Shown here: piece by piece, positions 24,736-34,446 of the stretch
How positions within the stretch are numbered: the first letter of the stretch is position 1
Layout of the letters: the number at the start of each line of letters is the position of its first letter
DNA from: Yinghuangia seranimata
Lineage (GTDB): Bacteria > Actinomycetota > Actinomycetes > Streptomycetales > Streptomycetaceae
Assembly (NCBI RefSeq): GCF_029953285.1
Contig: NZ_JASAOI010000062.1
Location: 37,465-101,464, forward strand
Reading direction: 5' to 3'
DNA: 64,000 bases
The notes under the pieces: model-generated
Told to the model about the DNA's origin: nothing
What the model saw: the letters and a program-made list of their open reading frames with translations, nothing else
Database searches by the model: none
Position numbers and translations under genes: made by a program

Positions 24736-25893
24736 TCAGCGGCGGGCGGCGGCGTCGAGCACGCGGGTGGCGAGCCACAGGTCGCGTTGGACGACGGGGT
24801 TGCCGAGGCCGTCGGTGCGGAGGCGTTCGGAGAGCCGGGCGAGCCGTTTGCGCAGGCCGGGGCCCGATATGCCGAGGACGTACGCGGCGGCGCGGGCCTG
24901 GCAGTCGTAGTCGAGCCAGACCCGCAGGGTGACGGCGTCGGTGGAGTCGGGCTCGTCGAGGACGTCGCGCAGCACCGCGCGGGCCCAGCCGCGGGCGAGC
25001 GGCTGGGTGAGGACGGCGCCGAAGTCGACCCGTCGGGGCGTGTCCAGCGGGCGGGGGCGCGGGAGTTCGTCGAGGGCCAGGGCGAGGCAGAGGGTGGCCT
25101 GGGAGCCGACCGTGGCCAGGTCCAGGCGCAGGAGTCGGCCGACCAGCCGGAGCCGGGACGCGACGGTGTTGCGGTGCAGGTAGAGCCGGGCGGCGGCTTC
25201 GCGGCCGAAGACGAGCCACATGCGGGCGGTGGTCATCAGGTCGTCGGGCAGCGGGTCCTGGGGCCTGGCGGGCTCGTGCGCGCGGATCGGGGCGAGGAAG
25301 CCGGCCGCCCACTGCCGCCCCAACTCGCCGGTGAGCGGCGCGAATCCGTTGCCGGGGCTGGGTACGGCCGGTCCGTCGGAGGCGCGTCGGCCGGGGGCCA
25401 TGAGCCCGGCGAGTGCCTGGCCGTACGCGAACACGACGTCCTGCAGCGGCAGCGCCAGACTGGCGGCGATGCGGCAGCGGCCGCCCATCGCGGCGCGGAC
25501 GGCGGCCGCGTAGCCGACGGCGTCGCCGGGCGCGAGGACGAGGACGTGCAGCGCGTGGTCGGGGCAGCGCCGCACCCACACCTCGGTGCCGGTCTCCGCG
25601 CCGACGCGGACGCAGGCATCGGCGGCACGGTCGCGTTCACCGGCCCGCGCCTGGACGACGAACGCCCGTACCGGGTCCGGGAGTCCGCCACCGGCCAGGG
25701 CGGCGATCCGCCGGGCGGGCTCCAGGCGCCCGGACATCACGAGTTCGACGACGCTCTCGCGCAGCGCGGTCTCGGCGGCGTGCAGCCGCCGGACGCGGTC
25801 GTCGAGGTCCGCGCGTTCGCGGGCCAGCGCGGTCAGCCAGACGGCCGTCGCGAAGTCCGTCCCGGTGTCCGCGGTGTCCTGGCGCTCCGCCAC
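24736..25893 (-). CDS. PucR-family transcriptional regulator
   Basis: 385 residues. The C-terminus contains a PucR-type helix-turn-helix (AARLYLHRNTVASRLRLVGR, about 240-262) and a second HTH-like segment near 335-370 (AAYVLGISGPGLRKRLARLS). The N-terminal 190 residues form an alpha/beta sensor region without the full PucR GAF-like signature. PucR proteins classically activate purine or ureide catabolism; the location next to catalase, allantoicase and allantoinase agrees with that, although no site could be assigned. Transcribed in the same direction as catalase but 380 bases away, so probably independent. Confidence 0.8.
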   Translation of the reverse strand: MAERQDTADTGTDFATAVWLTALARERADLDDRVRRLHAAETALRESVVELVMSGRLEPARRIAALAGGGLPDPVRAFVVQARAGERDRAADACVRVGAETGTEVWVRRCPDHALHVLVLAPGDAVGYAAAVRAAMGGRCRIAASLALPLQDVVFAYGQALAGLMAPGRRASDGPAVPSPGNGFAPLTGELGRQWAAGFLAPIRAHEPARPQDPLPDDLMTTARMWLVFGREAAARLYLHRNTVASRLRLVGRLLRLDLATVGSQATLCLALALDELPRPRPLDTPRRVDFGAVLTQPLARGWARAVLRDVLDEPDSTDAVTLRVWLDYDCQARAAAYVLGISGPGLRKRLARLSERLRTDGLGNPVVQRDLWLATRVLDAAARR

Positions 25894-26168
25894 CTCATCC
25901 CCCGGCGTGTCCGACCGTCGTACGGTCCCCCGGGCGGGAACGCGGCCGCGCCGCCGCCTCGGTGATCATCGTCGATCGCCCACAGGCCGCGCAACGGCGC
26001 CCCGGGGCCACCGGTGCGCGGGAACGCCGCAGCGGGCCCCGCGCGGCCCGAACGGGGCCCGCTGCGGGCCCGCGGACGGCTCCGCCGCCGTCGGGTGGAG
26101 CCGCCGGGCGGCGCGGTGATCTGAGCAGCACCATGTCACGCACCCCGCCGCCCGGCGGTGTTCCGACA

Positions 26169-26224
26169 CCGGGGGACGCCTCGCGTCGCGAGCCACCCCG
26201 CTCGCGGTGGACGGCGTCCCCCGG
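26169..26224 (-). terminator. Branched hairpin after catalase
   Basis: The outer 12-base arms CCGGGGGACGCC (26169-26180) and GGCGTCCCCCGG (26213-26224) are perfect complements. The interior holds a second stem, CGCGAG (26188-26193) with CTCGCG (26201-26206). This cruciform-like structure lies 50 bases past the catalase stop. Confidence 0.7.
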
Positions 26225-26227
26225 TCG

Positions 26228-26261
26228 TTCTTCCTTCTTCTTCCTTCTTCTTCCTTCTTCC
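26228..26261. repeat. TTCCTTCTTC tandem repeat
   Basis: Three exact 10-base units TTCCTTCTTC (26231-26260) with partial units on both sides. On the catalase mRNA it reads as a purine-only GAAGAAGGAA tract between the stop codon and the terminator. Confidence 0.9.
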
Positions 26262-26273
26262 TGCGGTCGCCAG

Positions 26274-27734
26274 CTAGTTGGCGGCGTCGCGCAGCTCGCG
26301 CACGGCCTGCTCCAGGCGGCGGCCGTACTCGGGGTCGGCCGCGTGGAAGTGCGGCAGCACCCGCTCGACGATGTCGTCGCGCTGCACCTGCGCGATGAAC
26401 CCGGCGAGGTTGGCGATGAGGCGGGACTTCTCGTCGGCGCTCATGAGGCGGTAGAGCTCGCCGGCCTGGAAGAAGTCGTCGTCCTTGACGTGCTGCGGCG
26501 CCTCGTGGGTGCCGGTGAAGCCGACCACGGCCGACGGGGCGGCCAGCGCCTCGCCGGTCTGGAACGGGCCGCCGAAGCTGTTCGGCTCGTAGTTCTTCGC
26601 GCGCCCCGCGGCGTTGGTCGCCATCGCGCCGTCGCGGCCGTGGTTGTTCGCCGCCGTGGCGTGCGGGGCGTTGACCGCCAGCTGGGTGTGGTTGACGCCC
26701 AGGCGGTACCGGTGCGCGTCCGCGTAGGCGAACAGCCGTCCCTGGAGCATCTTGTCGGGCGACGGACCGATGCCCGGAACGAAGTTGTTCGGCGAGAACG
26801 CCGCCTGCTCGACCTCCGCGAACACGTTCTCCGGGTTGCGGTTCAGCACCAGGCGGCCGACCTTGATCAGCGGGTAGTCGCTGTGCGGCCACACCTTGGT
26901 CAGGTCGAACGGGTTGAAGCGGTACTTGGCCGCGTCCGCCGCCGGCATGACCTGGACGTGCACGGTCCAGGACGGGAACACCCCGCGCTCGATGGCCTGG
27001 TGCAGGTCGCGCTGGTGCGAGTCCGCGTCGGCGCCGGCGAGTTCGGCGGCCTGCTCGTTGGTGAGCGAGCGGACGCCCTGGTTCGTCTTGAAGTGGTACT
27101 TCACCCAGAACGCCTCGCCCTGGGCGTTGACCCACTGGTAGGTGTGCGAGCCGTACCCGTTCATGTGCCGGTACGACGCGGGGATGCCGCGGTCGCCGAA
27201 CAGCCAGGTGACCTGGTGGGTCGCCTCGGGGGCGTACGACCAGAAGTCCCACACGTTCTCGGCCTCGGTGCTGCCGGTGTAGGGGTCGCGCTTCTGCGAG
27301 TGGATGAAGTCCGGGAACTTGATCGGGTCCTTGATGAAGAACACCGGGGTGTTGTTGCCGACCAGGTCGTAGTTGCCCTGCTCGGTGTAGAACTTCACGG
27401 CGAACCCGCGCGGGTCGCGCACCGCGTCGGAGGCGCCCAGGTTGCCCGCCACCGTCGAGAAGCGGAGGAACACCTCGGTCTTGCGGCCGACCTCGCCGAG
27501 GAAGTGCGCCCGGGTGTACGGGGTCACGTCGTCGGTGACCTCGAAGAACCCGTAGGCGCCGGAGCCGCGGGCGTGCACGATGCGCTCCGGGATGCGCTCG
27601 CGGTTGAACCGGGCGAGCTTCTCCAGCAGGTACTGGTCCTGGATGAGCACGGGGCCGCCGACGCCGGCCTGCGCGGAGTTCTGGTTGTCCGCGACGGGCG
27701 CGCCCGACTCGGTCGTCAATATCTGGTCGGTCAT
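26274..27734 (-). CDS. katA: Monofunctional haem catalase
   Basis: 486 residues, a small-subunit clade-3 catalase. Catalytic His54 lies in [14 protein letters not shown], the distal Asn in [11 protein letters not shown], and the proximal haem Tyr in [14 protein letters not shown] near residue 338. It dismutates H2O2 in the cytoplasm. An AGGGAG site precedes the ATG. It lies 44 bases after allantoicase on the same strand, within the purine-degradation block whose uricase produces H2O2, so co-expression to remove that peroxide is plausible. No adjacent Fur/PerR-type CatR gene is present, unlike many actinomycete catalases. Confidence 0.95.
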   Translation of the reverse strand: MTDQILTTESGAPVADNQNSAQAGVGGPVLIQDQYLLEKLARFNRERIPERIVHARGSGAYGFFEVTDDVTPYTRAHFLGEVGRKTEVFLRFSTVAGNLGASDAVRDPRGFAVKFYTEQGNYDLVGNNTPVFFIKDPIKFPDFIHSQKRDPYTGSTEAENVWDFWSYAPEATHQVTWLFGDRGIPASYRHMNGYGSHTYQWVNAQGEAFWVKYHFKTNQGVRSLTNEQAAELAGADADSHQRDLHQAIERGVFPSWTVHVQVMPAADAAKYRFNPFDLTKVWPHSDYPLIKVGRLVLNRNPENVFAEVEQAAFSPNNFVPGIGPSPDKMLQGRLFAYADAHRYRLGVNHTQLAVNAPHATAANNHGRDGAMATNAAGRAKNYEPNSFGGPFQTGEALAAPSAVVGFTGTHEAPQHVKDDDFFQAGELYRLMSADEKSRLIANLAGFIAQVQRDDIVERVLPHFHAADPEYGRRLEQAVRELRDAAN

Positions 27735-27778
27735 GGGGTGCTGACTCCCTATCAGTTACGCGGTGGAGCGGTTCGTGG

Positions 27779-28855
27779 TCAGTCGGCGTCGAGTTCGGCC
27801 GTGCGGCGGCGCAGCTCGGCGAGGCCGGCGTCGGTGACCCGGCCGAGGAGCCGCAGGCGGGCGACGCCGCCGCAGGGGTACACCTCGACGCGCACGTGGG
27901 TCGCGGAACGGCCGGGCGCGACCCGGAACCGGTGGCGGGTGTCGGGCTGGACGCGGGTGCGCGGGAGGATCTCGTACCAGGACGCCTCGTCCTCGGGCGT
28001 GCCGTCGGTGGCGACCAGGCGGATCCAGCCGGGCGCGTTGCCCTTGTAGTGGTCCGTGTCGATCTCGACGGCGGCGATGTCGGCGGGGCCCGCGAGCTTG
28101 ATCCGCACCCAGTCGTGGCCGTCGTCGCGGCGCCGCCGGGTCTCCCAGCCCTCGCCCATCACCCGCGAGCGGCCAGGGGCGTTGATGTTGTGCGGCGACG
28201 AGAAGAACCGGTCGCTGGCCGCCTCGGCGACGCCGCCGAGGTCGGCGGCGGCGACGTCGACCATGAGCCCGTCGAGGTAGTCGGCGTCGGGCACGACCTC
28301 GCCGTGCACGCGGAGCCGGGCCACGCCGCCGTCCGGGAAGATGTTGAGCCGCACGTGGGTGAAGCGCTTCTCGACGGCGACGTCGAAGCGGTGCGCGGTG
28401 TCGCCCTTCAGCGGGCTGCGCGGCACGATCTCGGTCCACGCGACGTCGTCGGCGAGCACGTCGGCCAGGTCCGGGTGGCCGGGGAGGTAGGCGGCCTCGA
28501 CGGAGGCGTACGGCGGGTAGTTGCCGACGAAGTGCGCGGTGTCGACGACGACGCCGCGGACGACGCCGGCCGCGCCGAGCCGGACGACCGCCCAGTCGTG
28601 GTCGTCGGGGCGTACGTGCGGTTCCTCGGCGCTGACGCCGCGCCGCCGCCGGGTCTCCCAGCCGTCCATGATCTGGCCCTTGGGGCCGAACGTGTGCGGC
28701 TGGAACACCGGTGTCTCGGCGAGCAGCAGGTTCTCCTTGTCGGCGAACCACTCGTCGTTGGCGGCGACGACCCCGGCGCCCAGCGGGCGGGCGGCCAGGT
28801 TGGGGAGTTCGGTGAAGTCGGTGGTGTTGTGTCCGGCGTTTTCGGGCGTGCTCAT
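27779..28855 (-). CDS. alc: Allantoicase
   Basis: 358 residues made of two homologous jelly-roll halves, each with the repeated signature GWETRRRR (about 66-73 and 233-240) and HxGNxP/HYKGNAPGW strands; FxPDGGVARLRxxG occurs twice (NIFPDGGVARLRVHG and VYPCGGVARLRLLG). It hydrolyses allantoate to ureidoglycolate and urea. It follows allantoinase by 95 bases on the same strand, with catalase next, suggesting a single ureide transcription unit reading glycerate kinase, allB, alc, catalase. No ureidoglycolate lyase gene follows. Confidence 0.93.
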   Translation of the reverse strand: MSTPENAGHNTTDFTELPNLAARPLGAGVVAANDEWFADKENLLLAETPVFQPHTFGPKGQIMDGWETRRRRGVSAEEPHVRPDDHDWAVVRLGAAGVVRGVVVDTAHFVGNYPPYASVEAAYLPGHPDLADVLADDVAWTEIVPRSPLKGDTAHRFDVAVEKRFTHVRLNIFPDGGVARLRVHGEVVPDADYLDGLMVDVAAADLGGVAEAASDRFFSSPHNINAPGRSRVMGEGWETRRRRDDGHDWVRIKLAGPADIAAVEIDTDHYKGNAPGWIRLVATDGTPEDEASWYEILPRTRVQPDTRHRFRVAPGRSATHVRVEVYPCGGVARLRLLGRVTDAGLAELRRRTAELDAD

Positions 28856-28950
28856 CTACGACTCCGGTCTCGTTGCGGGGGCGCTGACGACGGTTCAGAA
28901 ACCGGGGGGCGGTGGCGCGTGGCCGCGGTGGCGGCGCAGGGCTGCGGTGA

Positions 28951-30303
28951 TCACGACGGCTCGCGCTCCAGGAGCTCGCCGCGCGGGGTGCCGTCGACGT
29001 CGACGACCTCGCCGCGCAGCCACGTGGTCCTTACGACGCCGGTGAGTTCGCGGCCGGTGTAGGGCGTGACCGGGTTGCGGTGGTGCAGGGTGCCCGGGTC
29101 GACGACGAACGCGGCGTCCGGGTCGAACGCGACCAGGTCGGCGTCCCGGCCGGGGGCGATGACGCCCTTGCGGCGCAGACCGGCGAACCGCGCGGGGCCG
29201 GTGGCCATCCAGCCGACGACGTCGGCGAGCGTGTGGCCGCGGCGGCGCGCCTCGGTCCAGATCGCCGGCAGGCCCAGCTGCAGCGACGCGATGCCGCCCC
29301 AGGCGAGCGCGAAGTCGCCTTCTTCGAGGCGCTTGAGGTCCACGGTGCACGGCGAGTGGTCGGAGACGACCGCGACGAACTCGCCCTCGCCGAGCGCCTC
29401 CCACAGCCGGTCGCGGTTGGCCTCGGAGCGGATCGGAGGACAGCACTTGAAGGCGGTGTCGCCGGCGGGCACCTGCTCGGCGGCGAGCGTGAGGTAGTGC
29501 GGGCAGGTCTCGGCGGTCGCGCGTACCCCGTTGGCGCGGGCCTTCGCCAGCAGCGGGAGCACCTCGGCGGACGACACGTGCAACACGTGCACGCGCGCGC
29601 CGGTCTCCCTCGCGGCCTCGAACAGGCCCGCCACGGCGACCGCTTCGGCCGAGTCGGGGCGGGACGCGAGGAAGTCGGCGTAGTCGCGGCCGGCCCGCTG
29701 CGGTGCGGCGTCGAGCTCCTCGGGGGCCTCGGCGTGGATGATCGCGAGCGCGTCGAAGCTCGCCAGCTCGGCGAGCGTCTCGTCGAGCTGCTCGCGGGAC
29801 AGGTGCGGAAACTCGTCGACCCCGGACGGTGACAGGAACGCCTTGAAGCCGAAGACCCCGGCGCGGTACAGCGCTTCGAGGTCGTTGAGGTTGCCCGGCA
29901 CGGCGCCGCCCCAGAACCCGACGTCGACGTGCACGCGTCCGCGCGCCGCGTCCTGCTTGGCGTGCAGCGCGCCGACGGTGGTGGTCGGCGGGATCGAGTT
30001 GAGCGGCATGTCGATGAGCGTGGTCACGCCGCCGGCCGCGGCGGCGCGGGTCGCGGACGCGAAGCCCTCCCACGCCGTGCGGCCGGGCTCGTTGACGTGC
30101 ACGTGGGTGTCCACGAGGCCGGGCAGCAGCGCGACGTCGCCCAGGTCCTGCACGCCGCCGACGGCGGTGGTGACGCTGCCGTACGGCGCGACGTCGGTGA
30201 TGCGGCCGCCGGCCACGACGACGTCCGCGGCGATCTCGCCCGCGGGGGTGACGACCCGCCGGGACCGCAGGACGCGGGCGAGGGTGCTGGTCGTCGTGGT
30301 CAC
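28951..30303 (-). CDS. allB: Allantoinase
   Basis: 450 residues of the cyclic amidohydrolase (dihydroorotase-like) superfamily. Metal-binding HxH is in [12 protein letters not shown], the bridging carboxylated Lys in [13 protein letters not shown], a later His in [11 protein letters not shown], and the catalytic Asp in VVSDHSPC. It opens allantoin to allantoate. GTG at 30303 overlaps the stop of the glycerate kinase gene (GTGA), so the two are translationally coupled and the enzyme is made together with the last step of glyoxylate assimilation. Confidence 0.94.
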   Translation of the reverse strand: MTTTTSTLARVLRSRRVVTPAGEIAADVVVAGGRITDVAPYGSVTTAVGGVQDLGDVALLPGLVDTHVHVNEPGRTAWEGFASATRAAAAGGVTTLIDMPLNSIPPTTTVGALHAKQDAARGRVHVDVGFWGGAVPGNLNDLEALYRAGVFGFKAFLSPSGVDEFPHLSREQLDETLAELASFDALAIIHAEAPEELDAAPQRAGRDYADFLASRPDSAEAVAVAGLFEAARETGARVHVLHVSSAEVLPLLAKARANGVRATAETCPHYLTLAAEQVPAGDTAFKCCPPIRSEANRDRLWEALGEGEFVAVVSDHSPCTVDLKRLEEGDFALAWGGIASLQLGLPAIWTEARRRGHTLADVVGWMATGPARFAGLRRKGVIAPGRDADLVAFDPDAAFVVDPGTLHHRNPVTPYTGRELTGVVRTTWLRGEVVDVDGTPRGELLEREPS

Positions 30304-31460
30304 TGGGCGGCCTCCATCTCCTGGGCGATCTCCTGAAGCAGGTCCTTGGCCAGCCTCACGCCGGCCTCCTCCGCGAAGTCCCCTGCCTGGGTGAGCGGGT
30401 CGCCGCCGTCGGCGGCCAACTCCTCGAGCGGGTACGCGCGGACGATCCCGGCCGTCTGAAGCTGCATCCCCGTCAGCTCCAGACGGCCGCAGACGGCCAC
30501 GACCGGGACCCCGGCGCGCGCCGCGGCGGCGGCGACACCCGCGGGCGCCTTTCCGTGCAGGGTCTGCCGGTCGAGCCGGCCCTCGCCGGTGACGACGAGC
30601 GCGGCTCCTGCCAGAACCGGCTCGAAGCCGACGAGGTCGAGCAGCAGGTCGATGCCCGGGCGGAGGGACGCGCCGAGGTAGGCGAGGGCGCCGAAGCCCA
30701 CCCCGCCGGCGGCACCCGAACCGGGTCGGCCGGCGACCCGGCCCCCCGGCACGTCCCGGCCCGTGACCTCGGCCCAGCGGGCGAGGGCGGCCTCGAGGAC
30801 CGGCACGTCCTCGGGTCCGGCGCCCTTCTGCGGGCCGTACACCGCCGCGGCCCCGGTGGGGCCGAGCAGCGGGTTGTCGACGTCGGAGGCGATGACCACC
30901 TCGATGCCGTCGAAGCGCCGCAGGAGGTCGGTCGCCTCGACGCGGTCCAGGTCGCGCAGCGCGGCTCCGCCGGGCGGCAGCTCGACGCCTTGGGCGTCGA
31001 GCAGCCGCCCGCCGAGCGCCTGCACCATGCCGGCTCCGCCGTCGGTGCAGGCGCTCCCGCCGAGACCGAGGACGATGCGACGCGCCCCCACGCGCACCGC
31101 CTCGGCGATCAGTTGGCCGACGCCGTAGCTGCTGGCGGTCAGCGGCGCCGGAATGCCGGCGGGAAGCAGGACGAGGCCGGAGGCCTGCGCGAGTTCGACG
31201 ACGGCGGTGCCGCCGCGCAGCGCGAAGTCGGCGTCGACGGCGGGCCCGGTGGGCCCGGCGACGCGGGTGCGGACCCGGCGGAAGCCGGCCGCGACGGCGG
31301 CGTCCACGGTGCCGTCGCCGCCGTCGGCCACCGGCAGGCGGCGCACGTCGGCGGCGGGCAGGACGCGCAGGATGCCTTCCGCGATGCGTCCGGCGGCCTC
31401 GGCCGCGGTGAGTGTGCCCTTGAACTTGTCGGGGGCGACGACGATCTTCGGGGCTGCCAC
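30300..31460 (-). CDS. Glycerate kinase
   Basis: 386 residues of the GarK/GlxK family: [15 protein letters not shown] at the N-terminus, [25 protein letters not shown] and [12 protein letters not shown] are characteristic. It phosphorylates D-glycerate, the end product of the glyoxylate carboligase route, to glycerate 2-phosphate. GTG at 31460 has GGAG upstream; the longer open frame to the right lacks family sequence. It is the first gene of the allB-alc-catalase run. Upstream lie 17-base direct repeats (31588-31618) that could be operators. Confidence 0.93.
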   Translation of the reverse strand: MAAPKIVVAPDKFKGTLTAAEAAGRIAEGILRVLPAADVRRLPVADGGDGTVDAAVAAGFRRVRTRVAGPTGPAVDADFALRGGTAVVELAQASGLVLLPAGIPAPLTASSYGVGQLIAEAVRVGARRIVLGLGGSACTDGGAGMVQALGGRLLDAQGVELPPGGAALRDLDRVEATDLLRRFDGIEVVIASDVDNPLLGPTGAAAVYGPQKGAGPEDVPVLEAALARWAEVTGRDVPGGRVAGRPGSGAAGGVGFGALAYLGASLRPGIDLLLDLVGFEPVLAGAALVVTGEGRLDRQTLHGKAPAGVAAAAARAGVPVVAVCGRLELTGMQLQTAGIVRAYPLEELAADGGDPLTQAGDFAEEAGVRLAKDLLQEIAQEMEAAQ

Positions 31461-31587
31461 GGTCGCTCCTCTCCGGACGGTCGGCGGGACGGACGGTTGC
31501 GGGGACAGTAGGCCACGGCGGGTGCGGTGGCGGCTATTGGACATACGTACCGCCACCGTGTCCCTACCCGGGTCCGGTTCTGTCTGT

Positions 31588-31618
31588 TCTGTTGATTCCA
31601 CTGATCTGTTGATTCCAC
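31588..31618. promoter_or_regulatory. Direct repeats upstream of glycerate kinase
   Basis: TCTGTTGATTCCAC occurs at 31588-31601 and 31605-31618, a 17-base period. On the coding strand of the glycerate kinase gene this reads GTGGAATCAACAGA twice. The TCAACA core also occurs in palindromes upstream of uraD and of the IclR gene. A tandem operator for the glycerate kinase-allB-alc unit is likely but unproven. Confidence 0.5.
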
Positions 31619-31675
31619 CCGGCGGCACGGCCGCGACACCGGTTCAGGTGCCGCCGGGTGGGGTCGGGGGGTTTC

Positions 31676-31716
31676 GGCACCCGCCCCGGTCCGGTCGGTG
31701 GACCGGGGGCGGGCGC
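31676..31716 (-). terminator. Terminator after gcl
   Basis: A long G/C stem (GGCACCCGCCCCGGTCC with GGACCGGGGGCGGGCGCC, one bulge and one mismatch) around a 7-base loop, 86 bases beyond the gcl stop. Confidence 0.65.
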
Positions 31717-31801
31717 CGGGCGGCCGAGAGGATCGGCAGCCGTAAGCGAAGACCGGAGGGAAGACGGTCCAGGTCGGCACCGGCCTCCGCTTGTCTGTAG
31801 G

Positions 31802-33523
31802 TCAGCCCTGCGGAAGCGGCTCGAACTCGCGGACGGCGTCGATGGCGGGGCCGTGCGGCGTGTTCGCCTCGCGCTCGATCATGATCTCGACGAGCACGGG
31901 GCGGGAGGTGTTCTGCGCCTCCTTGCGGGCCCATTCCAGGGTCTCGCGGATGTCGCCCGGCTCGAAGACGCGGCGGCCGGAGCAGCCGTACGCCTCCATG
32001 ATCTTGACGTTGTCGGCGCCGTAGTCGTCGTAGTGGATGTCCACCTGGTAGTTCATGTCGTACGGCAGCGACGCCTGGCGGATCAGGCCCAGGTACTCGT
32101 TGTTGAGCATGATGATCACGAACGGCACGTTGTACTGCGCCGCGACCGCGAGCTCCTCGACGAGGTACTGGAAGCCGTAGTCGCCGACGATGCCCACGAC
32201 CTCGGCGTCCGGCTCGCTGTTCTTCAGCGCCTTCTTGACGCCGATCGCGGCCGGGATCTCCCAGCCGAGCGGGCCGGCCTGGCCGCAGATCTGGTAGTGC
32301 CGCGGCAGGTACGCCTTCTGGTGCTGGCCGCCCCAGATCTGGTACAGGCCGATCGCCGTGACGAAGTAGGTGTTCGCGTCGAAGACCTCGTTGATCTCCT
32401 TGTAGGCGCGGGGCGCCTTCACGGGGACCGCGTCGAAGTCCTCGCGGCGGGTCAGCGTGGCGCGCAGCTCCTGGACGCGGGCCACCCACTCCCCCGCCTC
32501 GCGGCGCAGGCCGCGCTCCTTGGCGGCCGCGAGGATCGCCTGGAGGAACAGCCGGGTGTCGGACACGATGCCGAGGTCGGGCTGGAACACCTTGCCGATC
32601 TGGGTCGGCTCGATGTCGACGTGGATGAACTTGCGCTCACCGCGGTACACGTCGAGCGTGCCGGTGTGGCGGTCGCCGAAGCGGGCGCCGAGCGCGAGGA
32701 CGAGGTCGGACTCCAGGAACGACGCGTTGCCGTAGCGCTGCGAGGTCTGGATGCCGGTCATGCCGCTGTAGAGCGCGTGGTTCTCGTCGATCGAGCCCTT
32801 GCCCATGAGGGTGACCTGGACCGGGATCTGGAGCAGCTCGGCGAGCTCGAGCAGTTCCTCGTGCGCCTCGCCGATGATGACGCCGCCGCCGGACAGCAAC
32901 AGCGGGCGCTCGGCGGCGAGCAGCATGTCGAGGGCGGCCTCGACGCGCGGCGGGTGGGGGTGGACCTCGGCGACCGGCAGCGGCGCGTCGAGCTCGGGGT
33001 CCCACAGGATCTTCTGCTGCTGGACGTCCAGCGGCAGGTCGATCAGGACCGGGCCCGGGCGGCCCGAGCGGGCGATGCGGAACGCCTCACGGAAGATCCA
33101 GGGGGCCTGCGCGGCCTCCTTGACCTGCACGGCCCACTTGGTGACCGGCTTGGCGATCTCGACGATGTCGACCGCCTGGAAGGCCTCCTGGTGCAGCTTG
33201 GAGGAGACCGCCTGGCCGGTGATGCAGATCATCGGGATCGAGTCGGCGATCGCCGTGTACAGGCCGGTGATCATGTTGGTGCCGGCCGGGCCCGAGGTGC
33301 CGATCGCGATACCGACGTTGCCGTTGGTACGCGCCCAGCCGTCGGCCATGTGCGTCGCGCCCTCTTCGTGGCGGACGATGAGGTGCTCGATCGTGCCGTC
33401 GGCCTCGAGCGCCTTGTAGAGCGGGAGGATCGCGGCGCCCGGGCAGCCGAACGCGGTGTCCACGCCCTCGGACTTGAGGACCTGGACGACGGCGTCCATG
33501 ACGGGCATCAGACGGGGAGCCAT
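31802..33523 (-). CDS. gcl: Glyoxylate carboligase
   Basis: 573 residues, a thiamine-diphosphate enzyme of the acetolactate synthase family: an N-terminal ThDP-pyrimidine domain (AFGCPGAAILPLYKAL, RHEEGATHMADGWAR), a central domain, and a C-terminal ThDP-binding motif (GDYGFQYLVEE...NNEYLGLIRQ). It condenses two glyoxylate to tartronate semialdehyde with loss of CO2. It is third in the hyi-glxR-gcl operon; its ATG overlaps the reductase stop by one base (TGATG). Substrate glyoxylate comes from the allantoicase side of the cluster. Confidence 0.95.
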   Translation of the reverse strand: MAPRLMPVMDAVVQVLKSEGVDTAFGCPGAAILPLYKALEADGTIEHLIVRHEEGATHMADGWARTNGNVGIAIGTSGPAGTNMITGLYTAIADSIPMICITGQAVSSKLHQEAFQAVDIVEIAKPVTKWAVQVKEAAQAPWIFREAFRIARSGRPGPVLIDLPLDVQQQKILWDPELDAPLPVAEVHPHPPRVEAALDMLLAAERPLLLSGGGVIIGEAHEELLELAELLQIPVQVTLMGKGSIDENHALYSGMTGIQTSQRYGNASFLESDLVLALGARFGDRHTGTLDVYRGERKFIHVDIEPTQIGKVFQPDLGIVSDTRLFLQAILAAAKERGLRREAGEWVARVQELRATLTRREDFDAVPVKAPRAYKEINEVFDANTYFVTAIGLYQIWGGQHQKAYLPRHYQICGQAGPLGWEIPAAIGVKKALKNSEPDAEVVGIVGDYGFQYLVEELAVAAQYNVPFVIIMLNNEYLGLIRQASLPYDMNYQVDIHYDDYGADNVKIMEAYGCSGRRVFEPGDIRETLEWARKEAQNTSRPVLVEIMIEREANTPHGPAIDAVREFEPLPQG

Positions 33524-34446
33524 CAGGCGTTACCTCCTGCCGAACGCGGGCTGTCGGCCAGGCCGTTGAGGCGCTCGAGGCCGAGCAGCAGACCGCTGTG
33601 GTCGAGGTCGCCGTCGCCCTGTGCGCGGAGCGCGGCGACGAGCGAGGTGGCCAGTGCGCCGAACGGCAGCACGAGGCCGAGTTCACGGGCCGCCTCGGAG
33701 ACGATGCCCATGTCCTTGTGGTGCAGGTCGATGCGGAAGCCCGGCTTGAACTGGCGGGCGCGCATCGAGTCGCCCTTGCGGGCCATCACGGTGCTGCCGG
33801 CGAGGCCGCCGCCGAGCACCTCGAGGCCGGCCTCGGTGTCGACGCCGGCGCGCTCGAGGAAGAGCAGCGCCTCGGCGACGAGCTGGATGTTGCCGGCCAC
33901 GATGAGCTGGTTGGCGGCCTTGACGGTCTGGCCGGCGCCGTACGGGCCGACGCGCACGATCGTCTTGCCGAGCGCCTCGAACAGCGGGAGCGCCGAGGCG
34001 AAGTCCTCCTCCGCGCCGCCGACCATGATCGACAGCACCGCCTCGATGGCGCCCGCCTCGCCGCCGCTGACCGGGGCGTCCAGGACGCGCAGGCCGAGCT
34101 CGCCGCCCCTGGCCGCGACGCCGATCGACGTGCTGGGCTTGATCGAGCTCATGTCGATCACCAGCGTGCCGGGGCGGACGTTCTCCAGGACCCCGTCCGG
34201 GCCGTACATGACCTGCTCGACGTGCGGGTCGGCGGGCACCATCGTGATGACGGCGTCGGCGTCGCGTACGGCGTCGGCGATCGAGGTGGCGCCCTTGCCG
34301 CCGGCCGCGACGAGCGCGTCGATGGGCGGCTGGGTGAGGTTGAACCCGGTGACGGTGTACCCGGCCTTGACCAGGTTGGCGGCCATCGGGCCGCCCATGA
34401 TGCCGAGGCCGATGAAGGCCACCGAGCCGATCTTCGCGTTGCTCAT
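33523..34446 (-). CDS. glxR: 2-Hydroxy-3-oxopropionate (tartronate semialdehyde) reductase
   Basis: 307 residues of the beta-hydroxyacid dehydrogenase family: Rossmann motif GLGIMGGPMAANL, the substrate motif DAPVSGGEAGA, the catalytic Lys in GQTVKAANQLIVAG, and KDMGIVSEAA. It reduces tartronate semialdehyde to D-glycerate. Overlaps by one base at both ends with hyi and gcl, showing tight translational coupling of the three steps. Confidence 0.94.
   Translation of the reverse strand: MSNAKIGSVAFIGLGIMGGPMAANLVKAGYTVTGFNLTQPPIDALVAAGGKGATSIADAVRDADAVITMVPADPHVEQVMYGPDGVLENVRPGTLVIDMSSIKPSTSIGVAARGGELGLRVLDAPVSGGEAGAIEAVLSIMVGGAEEDFASALPLFEALGKTIVRVGPYGAGQTVKAANQLIVAGNIQLVAEALLFLERAGVDTEAGLEVLGGGLAGSTVMARKGDSMRARQFKPGFRIDLHHKDMGIVSEAARELGLVLPFGALATSLVAALRAQGDGDLDHSGLLLGLERLNGLADSPRSAGGNA

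Larger units (their letters stand above)
25894..26273. other. 380-base gap between catalase and pucR-like genes
   Basis: No gene is seen. It holds the catalase 3' region: the 10-base tandem repeat (26228-26261) and a branched hairpin (26169-26224). The remaining part should include the promoter of the PucR-like gene, in which I recognise no clear -35/-10 pair. Confidence 0.7.
31461..31801. other. 341-base gap between gcl and glycerate kinase
   Basis: No gene is seen. It holds the gcl terminator (31676-31716), two 14-base direct repeats (31588-31618) and a 9-base inverted repeat CGGTGGCGG/CCGCCACCG (31525-31533, 31550-31558) around an AT-richer 16-base spacer. The last two lie in the glycerate kinase promoter region. 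Confidence 0.75.

Noticed and set aside
24736..25893. Calling the PucR-family gene the proven activator of the purine genes
   Set aside because: Its sensor half is atypical and no binding site could be matched to it; only proximity supports the idea.
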